Shown here in pieces: positions 40,843-52,287 of a stretch of DNA of 64,000 nucleotides. The position numbers and the translations under genes are program-made. The number at the start of each line of letters is the position of its first letter. The first letter of the stretch is position 1. Source of the DNA: Clostridia bacterium (lineage in GTDB: Bacteria; Bacillota; Clostridia; Oscillospirales; CAG-272). The notes under the pieces are model-generated. The model searched no databases, was not told the DNA's origin, and saw nothing but the letters and a program-made list of their open reading frames with translations. Location: NCBI GenBank assembly GCA_017463865.1, contig JAFTOI010000013.1, forward strand, positions 1 to 64,000. The letters run 5' to 3'.

Positions 40843-41241
40843 ATGACGCCGAAGATCACCGGGATCCACCATATCGCGCTCAAAGCCAAGGGGCTGGAAG
40901 CGTTTGAGAAAACCATCGCCTTTTACCACGACATACTCGGCCTGCCGATCGTCCGCACCTGGGGCAGCGGCGAGAATATCGGCATGATGCTCGACACCGG
41001 CGCCGGACTGCTTGAAATTTTTGCCAACGCATCCGATGAGCCGGGCACTGGCGCACTGCGCCACATCGCCTTCGCCGTCGAGGACACCGACGCCTGCATC
41101 GAGGCTGTCCGCGCCGCTGGCTACCGCGTCACGATCGAGCCGAACGACATCGTGATCGCCTCCGAGCCGCCCTATCCGGCCCGCATCGCCTTCTGTATCG
41201 GCCCGGTCGGCGAGGAAGTCGAGTTTTTCCATGTGAAATAA
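40843..41241 (+). CDS. VOC-family (glyoxalase/bleomycin resistance-like) protein
   Basis: A 132-residue protein of two paired beta-alpha-beta-beta-beta units. GIHHIALKAK (His8/9), LLEIFAN (Glu), LRHIAFAVED (His) and GEEVEFFHVK (Glu) give the four metal-ligand positions of glyoxalase I and methylmalonyl-CoA epimerase-like enzymes. The exact substrate is unclear; lactoylglutathione lyase-like or other lyase function is possible. ATG 40843 follows GGGAGGA. Monocistronic. Confidence 0.85.
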   Translation: MTPKITGIHHIALKAKGLEAFEKTIAFYHDILGLPIVRTWGSGENIGMMLDTGAGLLEIFANASDEPGTGALRHIAFAVEDTDACIEAVRAAGYRVTIEPNDIVIASEPPYPARIAFCIGPVGEEVEFFHVK

Positions 41242-41244
41242 GAA

Positions 41245-41274
41245 AAGGGGACGAGCAGCAGCTCGTCCCCCCTT
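41245..41274. terminator. Terminator between the VOC and recombinase genes
   Basis: Ten-bp core stem GGGGACGAGC-AGCA-GCTCGTCCCC with A-run on the left and CCTTT on the right; serves convergent genes. Confidence 0.75.
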
Positions 41275-41289
41275 TGCAGTGCAGGGAAG

Positions 41290-42966
41290 TTATTTGGTCT
41301 TGATCTCGTTCTCGTACTTCTCAATCATCTTCTTAGACGTGTGACCCGCACGAACCTCGAGCTTGTCAAGGAACCGTGCGGTCGTCTCCCCGGTGAAGAT
41401 TTTGATCTCAAGCCGCGCCGTGTTCTCTCCCTCGGGCGTGACGAAGATCTTGTCAATATACTTGTCGACAAACTCCTTCGAGATCATTCCCCCAGCCGCG
41501 TCCTGCTGCGCCTGACGCAGCACGGTGCGGAGCGCATCCAGATGCCGCCGCAGCTCCTCGCTCGAGAATTGCTGCTCCTCCAGCTCACGCAGCGCAGCCT
41601 GCGCATGCTCAATCTCGTCTGCACACTGCTTGTTCATCGAAAGGAAATCGCGGTCGGCCAGCTGGCCGGTGACGTTGTATTCGAGCAGCTTGGCCTTCTT
41701 CCGCTCAGCCAGCTCGATTCGCTTCGTCTGCGCTTCGATCTGCCGCGCGATATCCCCATTGCCGTCGAGCGAGCGGTACATGGCAACATACTGCTCGATC
41801 AGCACCTCAATATCAGCCTCGGTCTCGCGGAAGACATCGAAAAGCAGCGGCTTGATTTCCTCTTCATAAATGGCGAACGAATCGCAGGAATCGGCGCCAT
41901 TGTTGATCTTGCCCGAGCAGACCCACTTGCTGTTGACCTTGCCCGTCTTGTCCTTCGATTCGCGCCGATAATAGGGCCTGCCGCAGGACGTGCAGATCAG
42001 CTTGCCGGTCAGCAGATTAGCATGATTGCAGATCCCCTGCCGCGCCTTGACATCTTCACTGCGGCGGCGCAGGACAGCGTTCGCCTGCTCCCACAGTTCC
42101 TCGGTGACAATTGCCGGCACGATCTCGCCGGTCTCGTCCTTGAACATGACCCATTCCTCCGGCGGGAGGAATTTTTGTTTTTTCGTAAACATATCGACGA
42201 CCTTGACCTTGTTGCCGACATAGTACCCCTTGTACTTAGGATTCGAGATGATCCCCGACATGGTCGTGTGCGCGATCCGGTTGCCGTTGTAGTTGCGGTA
42301 GCCCTTGTTCCAGAAAAGCGTCTCGATCTGCTTCATGCTGTATTCGTCGGTCGCGTAGAGCGTGAACAGCTCGCGCACCATGGCGGCCTGCTCCTCGTCG
42401 ATCACGAGCCGCTTGTTGTCCTTGCAGTAGCCGAAAATGCGGTTGTTGCCGAGGACAACATTTGACTTGATCGCCTGCTGATGCCCGAACTTGATGCGGC
42501 TCGACAGCTTGCGCAGCTCATCCTGCGCGATCGAGGACATGATCGAGAGCCGCAGCTCGGAGTCTTCATCGAGGGTGTTGATGTTGTCATTCTGGAAAAA
42601 GACGCCGACCCCGTGCCCGAGCAGCTCGCGGGTGTAGCGGATCGAATCGAGCGTGTTGCGCGCAAAACGGGAAATCTCCTTGGTGATCACGAGGTCAAAT
42701 CTGTCCTCCCCCGCATCGGCGATCATCTGGTTGAAATTCTCGCGCCGCTTGGTCGAGATGCCCGAGATCCCCTCGTCAATGTAGCCAGGCACGAAGCTCC
42801 ATGCGCGGTTTTGTTTGATGAGATTCTCGTAATAAGCAATCTGATTGCCCAGCGAATTGAGCTGCTCGTCCGACTCGGACGAGACGCGGGCGTAGTAGGT
42901 CACGCGCAGCGGAATATCGTAGATCGCGCGCGTGCGAAGCTGTTGGCGTATGGTATGGATGTCCAT
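41290..42966 (-). CDS. Large serine recombinase (resolvase/invertase-type site-specific recombinase)
   Basis: A 558-residue recombinase. Residues 20-165 are the resolvase domain with catalytic Ser in YARVSSESDEQ and the Arg motif ISRFARNTLDS. Residues 185-290 are the recombinase domain (SGIISNPKYKGYYVG). A zinc ribbon (CTSCGRPYYRRES, later WVCSGKINNGADSC) and a coiled coil (about 400-470) follow. Such enzymes integrate and excise phages and conjugative elements without host factors. No other phage or conjugation genes are present, so it may be a remnant or a minimal element with the 53-codon ORF upstream. ATG 42966 follows GGAGG. Confidence 0.92.
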   Translation of the reverse strand: MDIHTIRQQLRTRAIYDIPLRVTYYARVSSESDEQLNSLGNQIAYYENLIKQNRAWSFVPGYIDEGISGISTKRRENFNQMIADAGEDRFDLVITKEISRFARNTLDSIRYTRELLGHGVGVFFQNDNINTLDEDSELRLSIMSSIAQDELRKLSSRIKFGHQQAIKSNVVLGNNRIFGYCKDNKRLVIDEEQAAMVRELFTLYATDEYSMKQIETLFWNKGYRNYNGNRIAHTTMSGIISNPKYKGYYVGNKVKVVDMFTKKQKFLPPEEWVMFKDETGEIVPAIVTEELWEQANAVLRRRSEDVKARQGICNHANLLTGKLICTSCGRPYYRRESKDKTGKVNSKWVCSGKINNGADSCDSFAIYEEEIKPLLFDVFRETEADIEVLIEQYVAMYRSLDGNGDIARQIEAQTKRIELAERKKAKLLEYNVTGQLADRDFLSMNKQCADEIEHAQAALRELEEQQFSSEELRRHLDALRTVLRQAQQDAAGGMISKEFVDKYIDKIFVTPEGENTARLEIKIFTGETTARFLDKLEVRAGHTSKKMIEKYENEIKTK

Positions 42967-43001
42967 GACGGGCCTCCTTGATTCGTAATATCATCACTTA
43001 T

Positions 43002-43030
43002 ATTATATCATGGTCCGAAACGAATTGCAA
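43002..43030 (-). promoter_or_regulatory. Promoter of the serine recombinase gene
   Basis: Minus strand TTGCAA (43025-43030), 17 bp, TATAAT (43002-43007). Confidence 0.7.
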
Positions 43031-43038
43031 TAGCCGAA

Positions 43039-43071
43039 AAAACTCTGCCGACCCAAGGTCGGCAGAGTTTT
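43039..43071 (-). terminator. Terminator after the 53-codon ORF
   Basis: Fifteen-bp perfect stem AAAACTCTGCCGACC / GGTCGGCAGAGTTTT with a 3-nt loop, followed on the minus strand by TT. Confidence 0.8.
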
Positions 43072-43079
43072 CGGTATGG

Positions 43080-43241
43080 CTATGTTCGATCAGACGGGAG
43101 CTGACGCAGGATCCTGCTCTTCAGTTGGTTCCGCTGCCGTTCGGTGACAAATCCCTTTTCGTACGCGACCTGATTGAAATACAGCAGCCACAGCTGCTGC
43201 GCGGCCCGCTCCCGTGCCCCTCTGGCCTCTTCCTCCGACAT
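43080..43241 (-). CDS. 53-residue small protein next to the recombinase
   Basis: ATG at 43241 (GAGGCAGG upstream), TAG at 43080-43082, terminator directly after. The sequence starts MSEEEARGARERAAQQLW and ends with LYFNQVAYEKGFVTERQRN and a basic tail; it is helical and charged, and the end recalls short SHOCT-like segments. Similar short ORFs accompany serine recombinases in Clostridial mobile elements, as far as I recall. No function is known. Confidence 0.6.
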   Translation of the reverse strand: MSEEEARGARERAAQQLWLLYFNQVAYEKGFVTERQRNQLKSRILRQLPSDRT

Positions 43242-43342
43242 CTGTACCTGCCTCAACCCGTGTTTCCCTCCCGTGCCGTGATCTCTGGTCGTATTTTTCC
43301 CTGATTCGCCAGGCTTATACCAGCAATAGTTTGCCCCATCCC

Positions 43343-43372
43343 TTGACTTCCCCCGGATACCTGTGGTAAACT
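43343..43372 (+). promoter_or_regulatory. Promoter of the sulfatase gene
   Basis: TTGACT (43343-43348), 18 bp, TAAACT (43367-43372). Confidence 0.55.
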
Positions 43373-43409
43373 AATCACAACCACATCAGAGCGGAAAGGA
43401 GCTGCATCC

Positions 43410-44969
43410 ATGCAACAAGCCGCCAAGCAGCCGAAGAACATCCTCTTTATTCTCACCGACGATCAGGGCGCGTGGGCCATGCACTGCGCCGGCAACGACG
43501 ATATTCACACCCCCAATCTCGACCGTCTCGCCGCCTCGGGCGTTCGCTGCGAAAATTTCTACTGCGTCTCCCCGGTCTGCTCCCCCGCCCGGGCCTCGAT
43601 CCTCTCAGGCAAGATCCCCTCGGCCCACGGTGTCCACGACTGGCTGGACAAGGGGCAGATCGACGAATCCTCCTGCTCCGATGACCTGCTCGAGGCCTTC
43701 GCCATGGACGATCCGCCGGCCGATTACCGCTGGCCCAAGCACGCGCTGAAGGGCGACCGCGCCATTCGCTATCTCGACGGACACAAGACCTTTCCCGAGG
43801 TCCTGCGTGAGAATGGCTACACCTGCGGCATCTCGGGCAAATGGCACATCGGCGCCGCCGATCAGGTACAAGCCGGCTTTGGCGATTACTGGAAAACCCT
43901 CGCCATCGGCGGCGGAGACTACTACTTCCAGGTCGCCCTCGAGGACGGCAAAATGCGCCCCATCCCCGGCCAGTATGTCACCGATTACATCACCGACAAC
44001 GCCCTGCGCTTCCTTGACACCCGCGATACCGCCAAGCCCTTCTGCCTCTGTGTACATTATACTGCCCCTCATTCCCCCTGGTCGGAGGGCAGCCATCCCG
44101 AGGAATACATGGCCATGTACCGCGATTGTCCCTTCGATTCCATCCCCGAGGAGCCGCCCCACAAGTGGAGCCCCGGCGCCGATAAGACCTGGGCCGAGTG
44201 GTCATCGGTGCCCCATCCCGGCGTGCGCTTTATCCGCGCCAAATACGCCCCCATCCGCGAGACCTGGAGCGAATACCGCAAGGAATCACTGACCGGTTAT
44301 TTCGCTGCCGTCACCGCGATGGACGCTGCCGTCGGCCGTCTGCTTGATCGCCTCGATCAGGATGGACTGACCGAGGACACGCTGGTCGTCTTCACCAGCG
44401 ACAACGGCAGTAACATGGGTCACCATGGCATTTTCGGCAAGGGCAACGGCACCTATCCGGTCAATATGTACCAGACCTCCACCTGCGTACCCGGCATCTT
44501 CTCCTGCCCCGGCACCATTCCCGAAGGCCGCGTCCTGCCCAATCTCCGCAGCCACTACGACCTCTACGAGACCCTGCTCGACTTCGTCGGCATCGACTTT
44601 CAGAAAACCGACGATATGCCTGGCGAGAGCTTCGCCGCCGAGCTGCGGGGCGCCCAACCGCAGACGCAGAGCGACGCCGTCGTCTACGACGAATACGGCA
44701 AGACCCGCATGATCTGCACCCGAGGCGCAGACGGCTTCCGTAAGCTGGTCTGGCGCGGCGAGGACGGCCACGCCGAGTTCTACGACCTCACCGCCGACCC
44801 CGGCGAACGGAAAAATCTCATCGATGATCCCGCCTATGCCGATACCATCGCCGCAATGAAGGCACACCTCGGTGATTGGTTTGCCCACTACGTCAATCCC
44901 GAGCTGGACGGCTCCAAGGAAGATGTCCGCGGCAAGGGCCAGATCGACAGCCATACCTTCATTCACTGA
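43410..44969 (+). CDS. Sulfatase (formylglycine-dependent, Cys type)
   Basis: A 519-residue alkaline-phosphatase-superfamily sulfatase. Asp17-Asp18 (ILTDDQG) bind Ca2+; C57-S-P-A-R61 is the sulfatase signature whose Cys is converted to formylglycine; SGKWHIG (Lys, His) and TSDNGSNMGHHG (Asp, Asn) complete the site. There is no signal peptide, so it would act on imported sulfated sugars. The maturase (anSME) is not in this window. ATG 43410 follows GGAAAGGAG. Monocistronic. Confidence 0.93.
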   Translation: MQQAAKQPKNILFILTDDQGAWAMHCAGNDDIHTPNLDRLAASGVRCENFYCVSPVCSPARASILSGKIPSAHGVHDWLDKGQIDESSCSDDLLEAFAMDDPPADYRWPKHALKGDRAIRYLDGHKTFPEVLRENGYTCGISGKWHIGAADQVQAGFGDYWKTLAIGGGDYYFQVALEDGKMRPIPGQYVTDYITDNALRFLDTRDTAKPFCLCVHYTAPHSPWSEGSHPEEYMAMYRDCPFDSIPEEPPHKWSPGADKTWAEWSSVPHPGVRFIRAKYAPIRETWSEYRKESLTGYFAAVTAMDAAVGRLLDRLDQDGLTEDTLVVFTSDNGSNMGHHGIFGKGNGTYPVNMYQTSTCVPGIFSCPGTIPEGRVLPNLRSHYDLYETLLDFVGIDFQKTDDMPGESFAAELRGAQPQTQSDAVVYDEYGKTRMICTRGADGFRKLVWRGEDGHAEFYDLTADPGERKNLIDDPAYADTIAAMKAHLGDWFAHYVNPELDGSKEDVRGKGQIDSHTFIH

Positions 44970-44973
44970 GCAG

Positions 44974-45008
44974 AACAGCGCGAACCGAATTTCGGTTCGC
45001 GCTGTTTT
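44974..45008. terminator. Bidirectional terminator after the sulfatase gene
   Basis: Long perfect stem AACAGCGCGAACCGAA / TTCGGTTCGCGCTGTT with a 1-nt centre and a TTTT end. Confidence 0.8.
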
Positions 45009-45039
45009 GGGCCATTGGCTGGAGCCGCACTCCATCCCC

Positions 45040-45906
45040 TCACGGCTCCAATATCTCGGTACAGCTCAGCGTCGGATCAAACCCGCTGTCGGTGTACTCC
45101 TTCACCTTGCAGACAAAATTGTAATTCGCCGGCAGCGCGTGCGGCGAATAGCCTGTCATCTCCTTGAAGACGCGGTTGAAATTGCGGATGGTGTTGAATC
45201 CGCAGCGCTGTGAGATCTCAGTCACCGTCATGCTGCCCTCGATCACCATCTGCGCCGCATAGGAGATCTTGATCATGTTCAGATAGCGCGTAAAGGTCAT
45301 GCCGGCGTGGTGATAGAAAAATCGCGAGAAGTAAGGCTTGCTGAAATGCATGAACTCCGCCGCGTCGTCAAAGGTGATGTAGGCGTAATTCTTCGCGATC
45401 AGATCCAAAAGCTCCTTGTATTTTTCCGTCGTCGCATTTGGCGCGCTTTCCGCATCCTCAAGCCGCTCACCGCGGAAGATCTGTGCCGCCAGCCTTGTCA
45501 CAATGCTGTCGGCGATGATGCCGCTGTATGCATCCGCCGCCTTGATCTCCGCAAACAGCTCGGCAAAAACATCGCCCAGCGCATAATCCCGCGCAAGCAG
45601 GGGCGAGCAAAGCTTCTTTGCGCCGATGATCTTGTGGAGGTAGTCCGCGTCGATCTTGGCTACCAGCAGGATCGCGCCGGGCTCGGCACTGATGCTGTGC
45701 ACATCCTCGCTGTGCAGAAAGGTGCTGTCGCCCGCAGACAGCGGGAAGATCTCACCGCTGCACATCACAGCGGCGCAGCCCGACTGCACAAAGACAAGCT
45801 CATGCTCCTCGTGCCAGTGCGGAATATTTTTCAGATTGCGATATTTGCCCGGAACAATGTGCGCCTGAGCAAAGGAAACGCTTTTTTCAAACTTCGGCTG
45901 TTCCAT
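45040..45906 (-). CDS. AraC-family regulator of the arabinose operon (inferred)
   Basis: A 288-residue regulator with a cupin sensor (IPHWHEEHELVFVQSG, HSEDVHSI) and a C-terminal double helix-turn-helix (YITFDDAAEFMHFSKPYFSRFF; MTVTEISQRCGFNTIRNFNRVF). ATG 45906 follows GGAGGACGAA; the TTG 12 nt upstream is less likely. It is divergent from araA, and its promoter -35 lies in one of two direct repeats that flank the araA promoter, so it probably controls both transcripts in response to arabinose or an arabinose derivative. Confidence 0.88.
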   Translation of the reverse strand: MEQPKFEKSVSFAQAHIVPGKYRNLKNIPHWHEEHELVFVQSGCAAVMCSGEIFPLSAGDSTFLHSEDVHSISAEPGAILLVAKIDADYLHKIIGAKKLCSPLLARDYALGDVFAELFAEIKAADAYSGIIADSIVTRLAAQIFRGERLEDAESAPNATTEKYKELLDLIAKNYAYITFDDAAEFMHFSKPYFSRFFYHHAGMTFTRYLNMIKISYAAQMVIEGSMTVTEISQRCGFNTIRNFNRVFKEMTGYSPHALPANYNFVCKVKEYTDSGFDPTLSCTEILEP

Positions 45907-45935
45907 TTCGTCCTCCAACGGTTCACACTGCTCTG

Positions 45936-46043
45936 ATTATACCACACAAATGAATAAATGTCCAGAACAGAATAACATTATTCTTGTATAAACGGTACCA
46001 AGCAGGTATAATTAAAGAACAGACAGGCGAATAAATGTCCATA
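45936..46043. promoter_or_regulatory. Divergent araA/AraC promoters with paired direct repeats
   Basis: Plus promoter TTGTAT (45984-45989), 17 bp, TATAAT (46007-46012). Minus promoter TGGACA (45959-45964), 17 bp, TATAAT (45936-45941). GAATAAATGTCCA occurs exactly at 45952-45964 (over the minus -35) and 46031-46043 (downstream of the araA start site), 79 bp apart. This fits two-site repression or DNA looping. Confidence 0.75.
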
Positions 46044-46064
46044 TCATACGGGAGGTACCTAAAC

Positions 46065-49050
<2,986 letters not shown>

Positions 49051-49064
49051 ACGGAGGGAACACA

Positions 49065-50624
49065 ATGCACACACAATATATACTCGGAATCGAGCTCGGC
49101 TCAACGCGCATCAAATCGGTGCTGATTGCCCCCGACGCAACGGTAATCGCACAGGGCGCCTACGCTTGGAAGAGCGAGCTGCGGGACGGCCTGTGGACAT
49201 ATGATCTGGATGAGGTCTGGCAGGGCCTGCAGGCCGCCTATGCGGGGCTTCGGCAAGCCTATCACGACAAGACCGGCGAAGACCTGACCGAAGTCGCCGC
49301 CATTGGCATCTCAGCCATGATGCACGGCTACCTCGCCTTCGATGCCGAAGATCACCTGCTCGTCCCCTTCCGCACATGGCAGAATACCAACACTGCTGAA
49401 GCCGCCGACGAGCTCTCCGACCTCTTCACTTTCAATATCCCCCAGCGCTGGAGCGTTTCGCACTTCTATCAGGCCGTGCTGAACGGCGAAGCGCATGTGC
49501 CGCAGGTCGCCTTCCTGACCACGCTGGCCGGCTATGTCCACTACCGCCTGACCGGGCGCAAGGTGCTCGGCATCGGCGACGCCTCCGGCATGTTTCCGAT
49601 CGAAGATCGGACATACAGCTCCCGCATGCTGAGCGCCCTCAACACCCGCCTGTGCGAAAAGGGCATCACACAGGACTTCCGCACCCTCCTTCCCGACATT
49701 CTGCTCGCCGGCGACGAAGCCGGAACGCTGACCGCAGAAGGCGCAAAGCTGCTCGATCCCACCGGCAGCCTCCGCCCCGGCTGTGTCCTCTGCCCGCCCG
49801 AAGGCGACGCCGGCACCGGCATGATCGCGACCAACAGCATCACACCCCGCACCGCGAACGTCTCAGCTGGCACCTCCGCCTTTCTGATGGCCGTCCTGGA
49901 GAGGGATCTGTCCGGCGCTTACCGTGAGATCGACATGGTGACCACCCCCACCGGCGCCCCCGTCGCCATGATCCACGTCAACAACTTCACCGCCGAGATC
50001 AACGCCTGGGCCGCACTGTTTGAAGAGGTCATCGCGCTGGGCGGCGGGCAGCTCGACCGCGGTGAACTGTTCGACCGCCTCTACCGCGCCGCCCTTGACG
50101 GCGACGCCGACTGCGGCGGCCTGGTCGGCTATAACTTCCTCGCCGGTGAACCGATCGCGGGCGTCGCGACCGGCGCCCCGCTGCTGATGCGCAGTCCGGA
50201 CGGCCGCTTGACCCTGCCGAATCTGATGAAAATGCACATCTACTCCGCCCTTGGCTCGCTTGCGCTGGGAATGGACATCCTCCGCCAGGAGCAGGTTCAG
50301 CTCGACGTCGTCTGCGGCCACGGCGGCTTCTTCAAGGCCGGCCGGGTCAGCGCCGGCGCCATGTCGGCCGCGATCGGCGCACCCGTCACCGTCATGCGCA
50401 ACGCCGGCGAGGGCGGCGCGTGGGGCGTAGCCCTCCTTGCCCTGATGACCGCACAGGGCGAGCACGATGCCGAGCGTTTTCTTGCGAACATCTTCGCGCA
50501 GACGGAAACACTGACGGTCTCCGCCGACGAACGGGAACGGCAGGAATTCGGTGCGTTCATGACGCGGTATCAGAGGGCCCTCCCGGTGGAGCGTGCTGCG
50601 GCAGAGAACATGACCCGGAAATAA
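49065..50624 (+). CDS. FGGY-family carbohydrate kinase, probable L-ribulokinase role
   Basis: A 519-residue ASKHA-fold sugar kinase. ILGIELGSTRIKSVLI is the phosphate loop, ISAMMHGYLAFD and PFRTWQNTNTAEAADE the substrate region, and CGHGGFFKAGRVSAGAMSAA the C-terminal FGGY region. Asn in the WQNTN segment replaces the Asp of the usual W-D-x-R motif. Position after araA and abfA makes L-ribulose the natural substrate, though it is not a classical AraB sequence. ATG 49065 follows GGAGGGA. No ribulose-phosphate epimerase gene follows. Confidence 0.85.
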   Translation: MHTQYILGIELGSTRIKSVLIAPDATVIAQGAYAWKSELRDGLWTYDLDEVWQGLQAAYAGLRQAYHDKTGEDLTEVAAIGISAMMHGYLAFDAEDHLLVPFRTWQNTNTAEAADELSDLFTFNIPQRWSVSHFYQAVLNGEAHVPQVAFLTTLAGYVHYRLTGRKVLGIGDASGMFPIEDRTYSSRMLSALNTRLCEKGITQDFRTLLPDILLAGDEAGTLTAEGAKLLDPTGSLRPGCVLCPPEGDAGTGMIATNSITPRTANVSAGTSAFLMAVLERDLSGAYREIDMVTTPTGAPVAMIHVNNFTAEINAWAALFEEVIALGGGQLDRGELFDRLYRAALDGDADCGGLVGYNFLAGEPIAGVATGAPLLMRSPDGRLTLPNLMKMHIYSALGSLALGMDILRQEQVQLDVVCGHGGFFKAGRVSAGAMSAAIGAPVTVMRNAGEGGAWGVALLALMTAQGEHDAERFLANIFAQTETLTVSADERERQEFGAFMTRYQRALPVERAAAENMTRK

Positions 50625-50631
50625 CAAAAAA

Positions 50632-50665
50632 GCAACCGCTCAGGTCGTTTGACCTGAGCGGTTGT
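50632..50665. terminator. Bidirectional terminator between the arabinose and zinc operons
   Basis: Stem GCAACCGCTCAGGTC with GACCTGAGCGGTTGT (13-15 bp) and loop GTTT. On the minus strand a run of six T follows, so it is strongest for the zinc operon. Confidence 0.85.
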
Positions 50666-50714
50666 TCCGCGTTCACGGCGCAGAAGAACGGCGTATTTAC
50701 AATTTGTTCATGGC

Positions 50715-51563
50715 TTATCTCCCGCTTCTGCATCTCCCCACGAGCGAAAACACGGCAAACGCCGCGATATCGACCGCAACGATCGTGGAGCCGACGGGGG
50801 TGCTGGCCAGGATCGAGATCAGGATCCCCAGCGATGAGCAGCAGACCGACAGGCAGGCTGAGCAGATCGTGACCGATTTGAAATTCCGGCAAACGCGCAT
50901 GGCCGAGAGGGCAGGGAAGATCACCAGCGCCGAGATCAGCAGGGAGCCGACCAGATTCATGGCCAGCACAATGATCACCGCGATGATCGCGGCAAGGATC
51001 AGGTTATAGATGCCGACCCGTGTGCCGGTCGTTTTGGCAAAGCTCTCGTCAAATGTAATGGCGAAGATCTTGTTGTACAGCAGAACGAAAACCAGAATCA
51101 CAATGATCGAGAGGGTAACGCAGAGCCAGACATCGGTTTTGGTCAGCGTGAGAATGGAGGTGGCGCCGAAGAGTGTGGTGCAGACATCGCCCGAAACACT
51201 GCCTGAGTTCGGGAACAGATTCATCAGCAGATATCCGATAGCCAGCGCCGATACCGACAGCATGGCGATCGAGGCATCGCCTTTCAGCCTGGCATTCTGA
51301 CCCGTACAGAGCAGCAGGATCGCGCAGATGATTGTGACCGGCAGGACGATCAGCATTTCGTTGGTCACGCCGGCGACAGCGGCGATCGCCATGGCGCCGA
51401 AGGCCACGTGCGACAGGCCGTCGCCGATGAAGGAGAAGCGCTTCAGAACGAGCGTTACTCCGAGGATCGAGGAGCAGAGCGAGATGAGCACGCCGACGAT
51501 CAGCGCGTGCTGGACGAAGGGGTAGCGCAGATAATCGGCCAGGGTATCGAACAGGGCGGTCAT
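50715..51563 (-). CDS. znuB: Metal (zinc) ABC transporter permease
   Basis: A 282-residue ABC-3 family permease with about eight membrane segments. GDGLSHVAFGAMAIAAVAGV (residues 47-66) and AIIAVIIVLAMNLVGSLLIS carry the family's conserved Gly and coupling regions. It moves Zn2+ or Mn2+ handed over by the binding protein. It overlaps znuC by ATGA (51560-51563). Zinc is preferred because of the Fur-type repressor and the His-rich binding protein in the same operon. Confidence 0.9.
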   Translation of the reverse strand: MTALFDTLADYLRYPFVQHALIVGVLISLCSSILGVTLVLKRFSFIGDGLSHVAFGAMAIAAVAGVTNEMLIVLPVTIICAILLLCTGQNARLKGDASIAMLSVSALAIGYLLMNLFPNSGSVSGDVCTTLFGATSILTLTKTDVWLCVTLSIIVILVFVLLYNKIFAITFDESFAKTTGTRVGIYNLILAAIIAVIIVLAMNLVGSLLISALVIFPALSAMRVCRNFKSVTICSACLSVCCSSLGILISILASTPVGSTIVAVDIAAFAVFSLVGRCRSGR

Positions 51564-52273
51564 ACCGGCTCACCTCCCTCAGTGGGGGCAAAGCGCGCGG
51601 CAATATCGCTTTGCAGATAGTCCGCTTTGGTTCCGAAGAAGAGCGTTTTGCCTACATATAAAATATGGCTCGCGTATTTGACCGCGGCGGCGATGTCGTG
51701 GGAGATCATGATGATGGAGATGCCTTCGTGGCGGTTAATGTGCTCGATCAGGTGGTACAATTCGAGCGTTACCTTTGGATCAAGGCCGGAGACCGGCTCG
51801 TCGAGGAGCAGCAGCTTCTGCGTGGCGCACAGCGCACGCGCGAGCAGCACGCGCTGCTGCTGGCCGCCGGACAGCTCACGGTAGCAGCGCTTTTTCAGGT
51901 CGGTGATGTCCATCCGCGCCATGTTGTGCGCCGCGCGCTGCTTTTCTTCCTTTGCATAAAAGGGGCGCAGGCCGCATCTGCCCTGACAGCCGGAGAGCAC
52001 GATCTCCTCGACCGAGGCGGGAAAATCCCGCTGGACGAAGGTCTGCTGCGGCAGGTATCCGATCTCGTTCGCCCGCAGATCGTCGCCCAGCGTGATCGTT
52101 CCGTCCAGCGGCTGGATCAGGCCGAGCAGGGTCTTCATCAAGGTCGTTTTGCCGGAGCCGTTTTCGCCGATGATGCAGAGAAAATCGCCCTTGTTCACCG
52201 AAAAGTTCAGACCGCTCAGCACGATCTTGGCATCGTATCCGAGGGTCAAATTTTGACAAATAAGCTGTGCCAA
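51560..52273 (-). CDS. znuC: Metal (zinc) ABC transporter ATPase
   Basis: A 237-residue ABC ATPase: Walker A GENGSGKTTL (about 36-45), signature LSGGQQQRVLLARAL, Walker B LLLLDEPVSGLD and the switch His in MISHDI. The start is TTG at 52273: GGGAGG lies 8 nt upstream and no ATG is available before the Walker A region. It powers the ZnuB permease. 14 nt after znuA. Confidence 0.92.
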   Translation of the reverse strand: MAQLICQNLTLGYDAKIVLSGLNFSVNKGDFLCIIGENGSGKTTLMKTLLGLIQPLDGTITLGDDLRANEIGYLPQQTFVQRDFPASVEEIVLSGCQGRCGLRPFYAKEEKQRAAHNMARMDITDLKKRCYRELSGGQQQRVLLARALCATQKLLLLDEPVSGLDPKVTLELYHLIEHINRHEGISIIMISHDIAAAVKYASHILYVGKTLFFGTKADYLQSDIAARFAPTEGGEPV

Positions 52274-52287
52274 TTCGCTGCCTCCCG

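Noticed and set aside
41290..43241. Prophage or integrative conjugative element
   Set aside because: Only a recombinase and a 53-codon ORF are present; neighbours are ordinary metabolic genes and no direct-repeat ends were seen.
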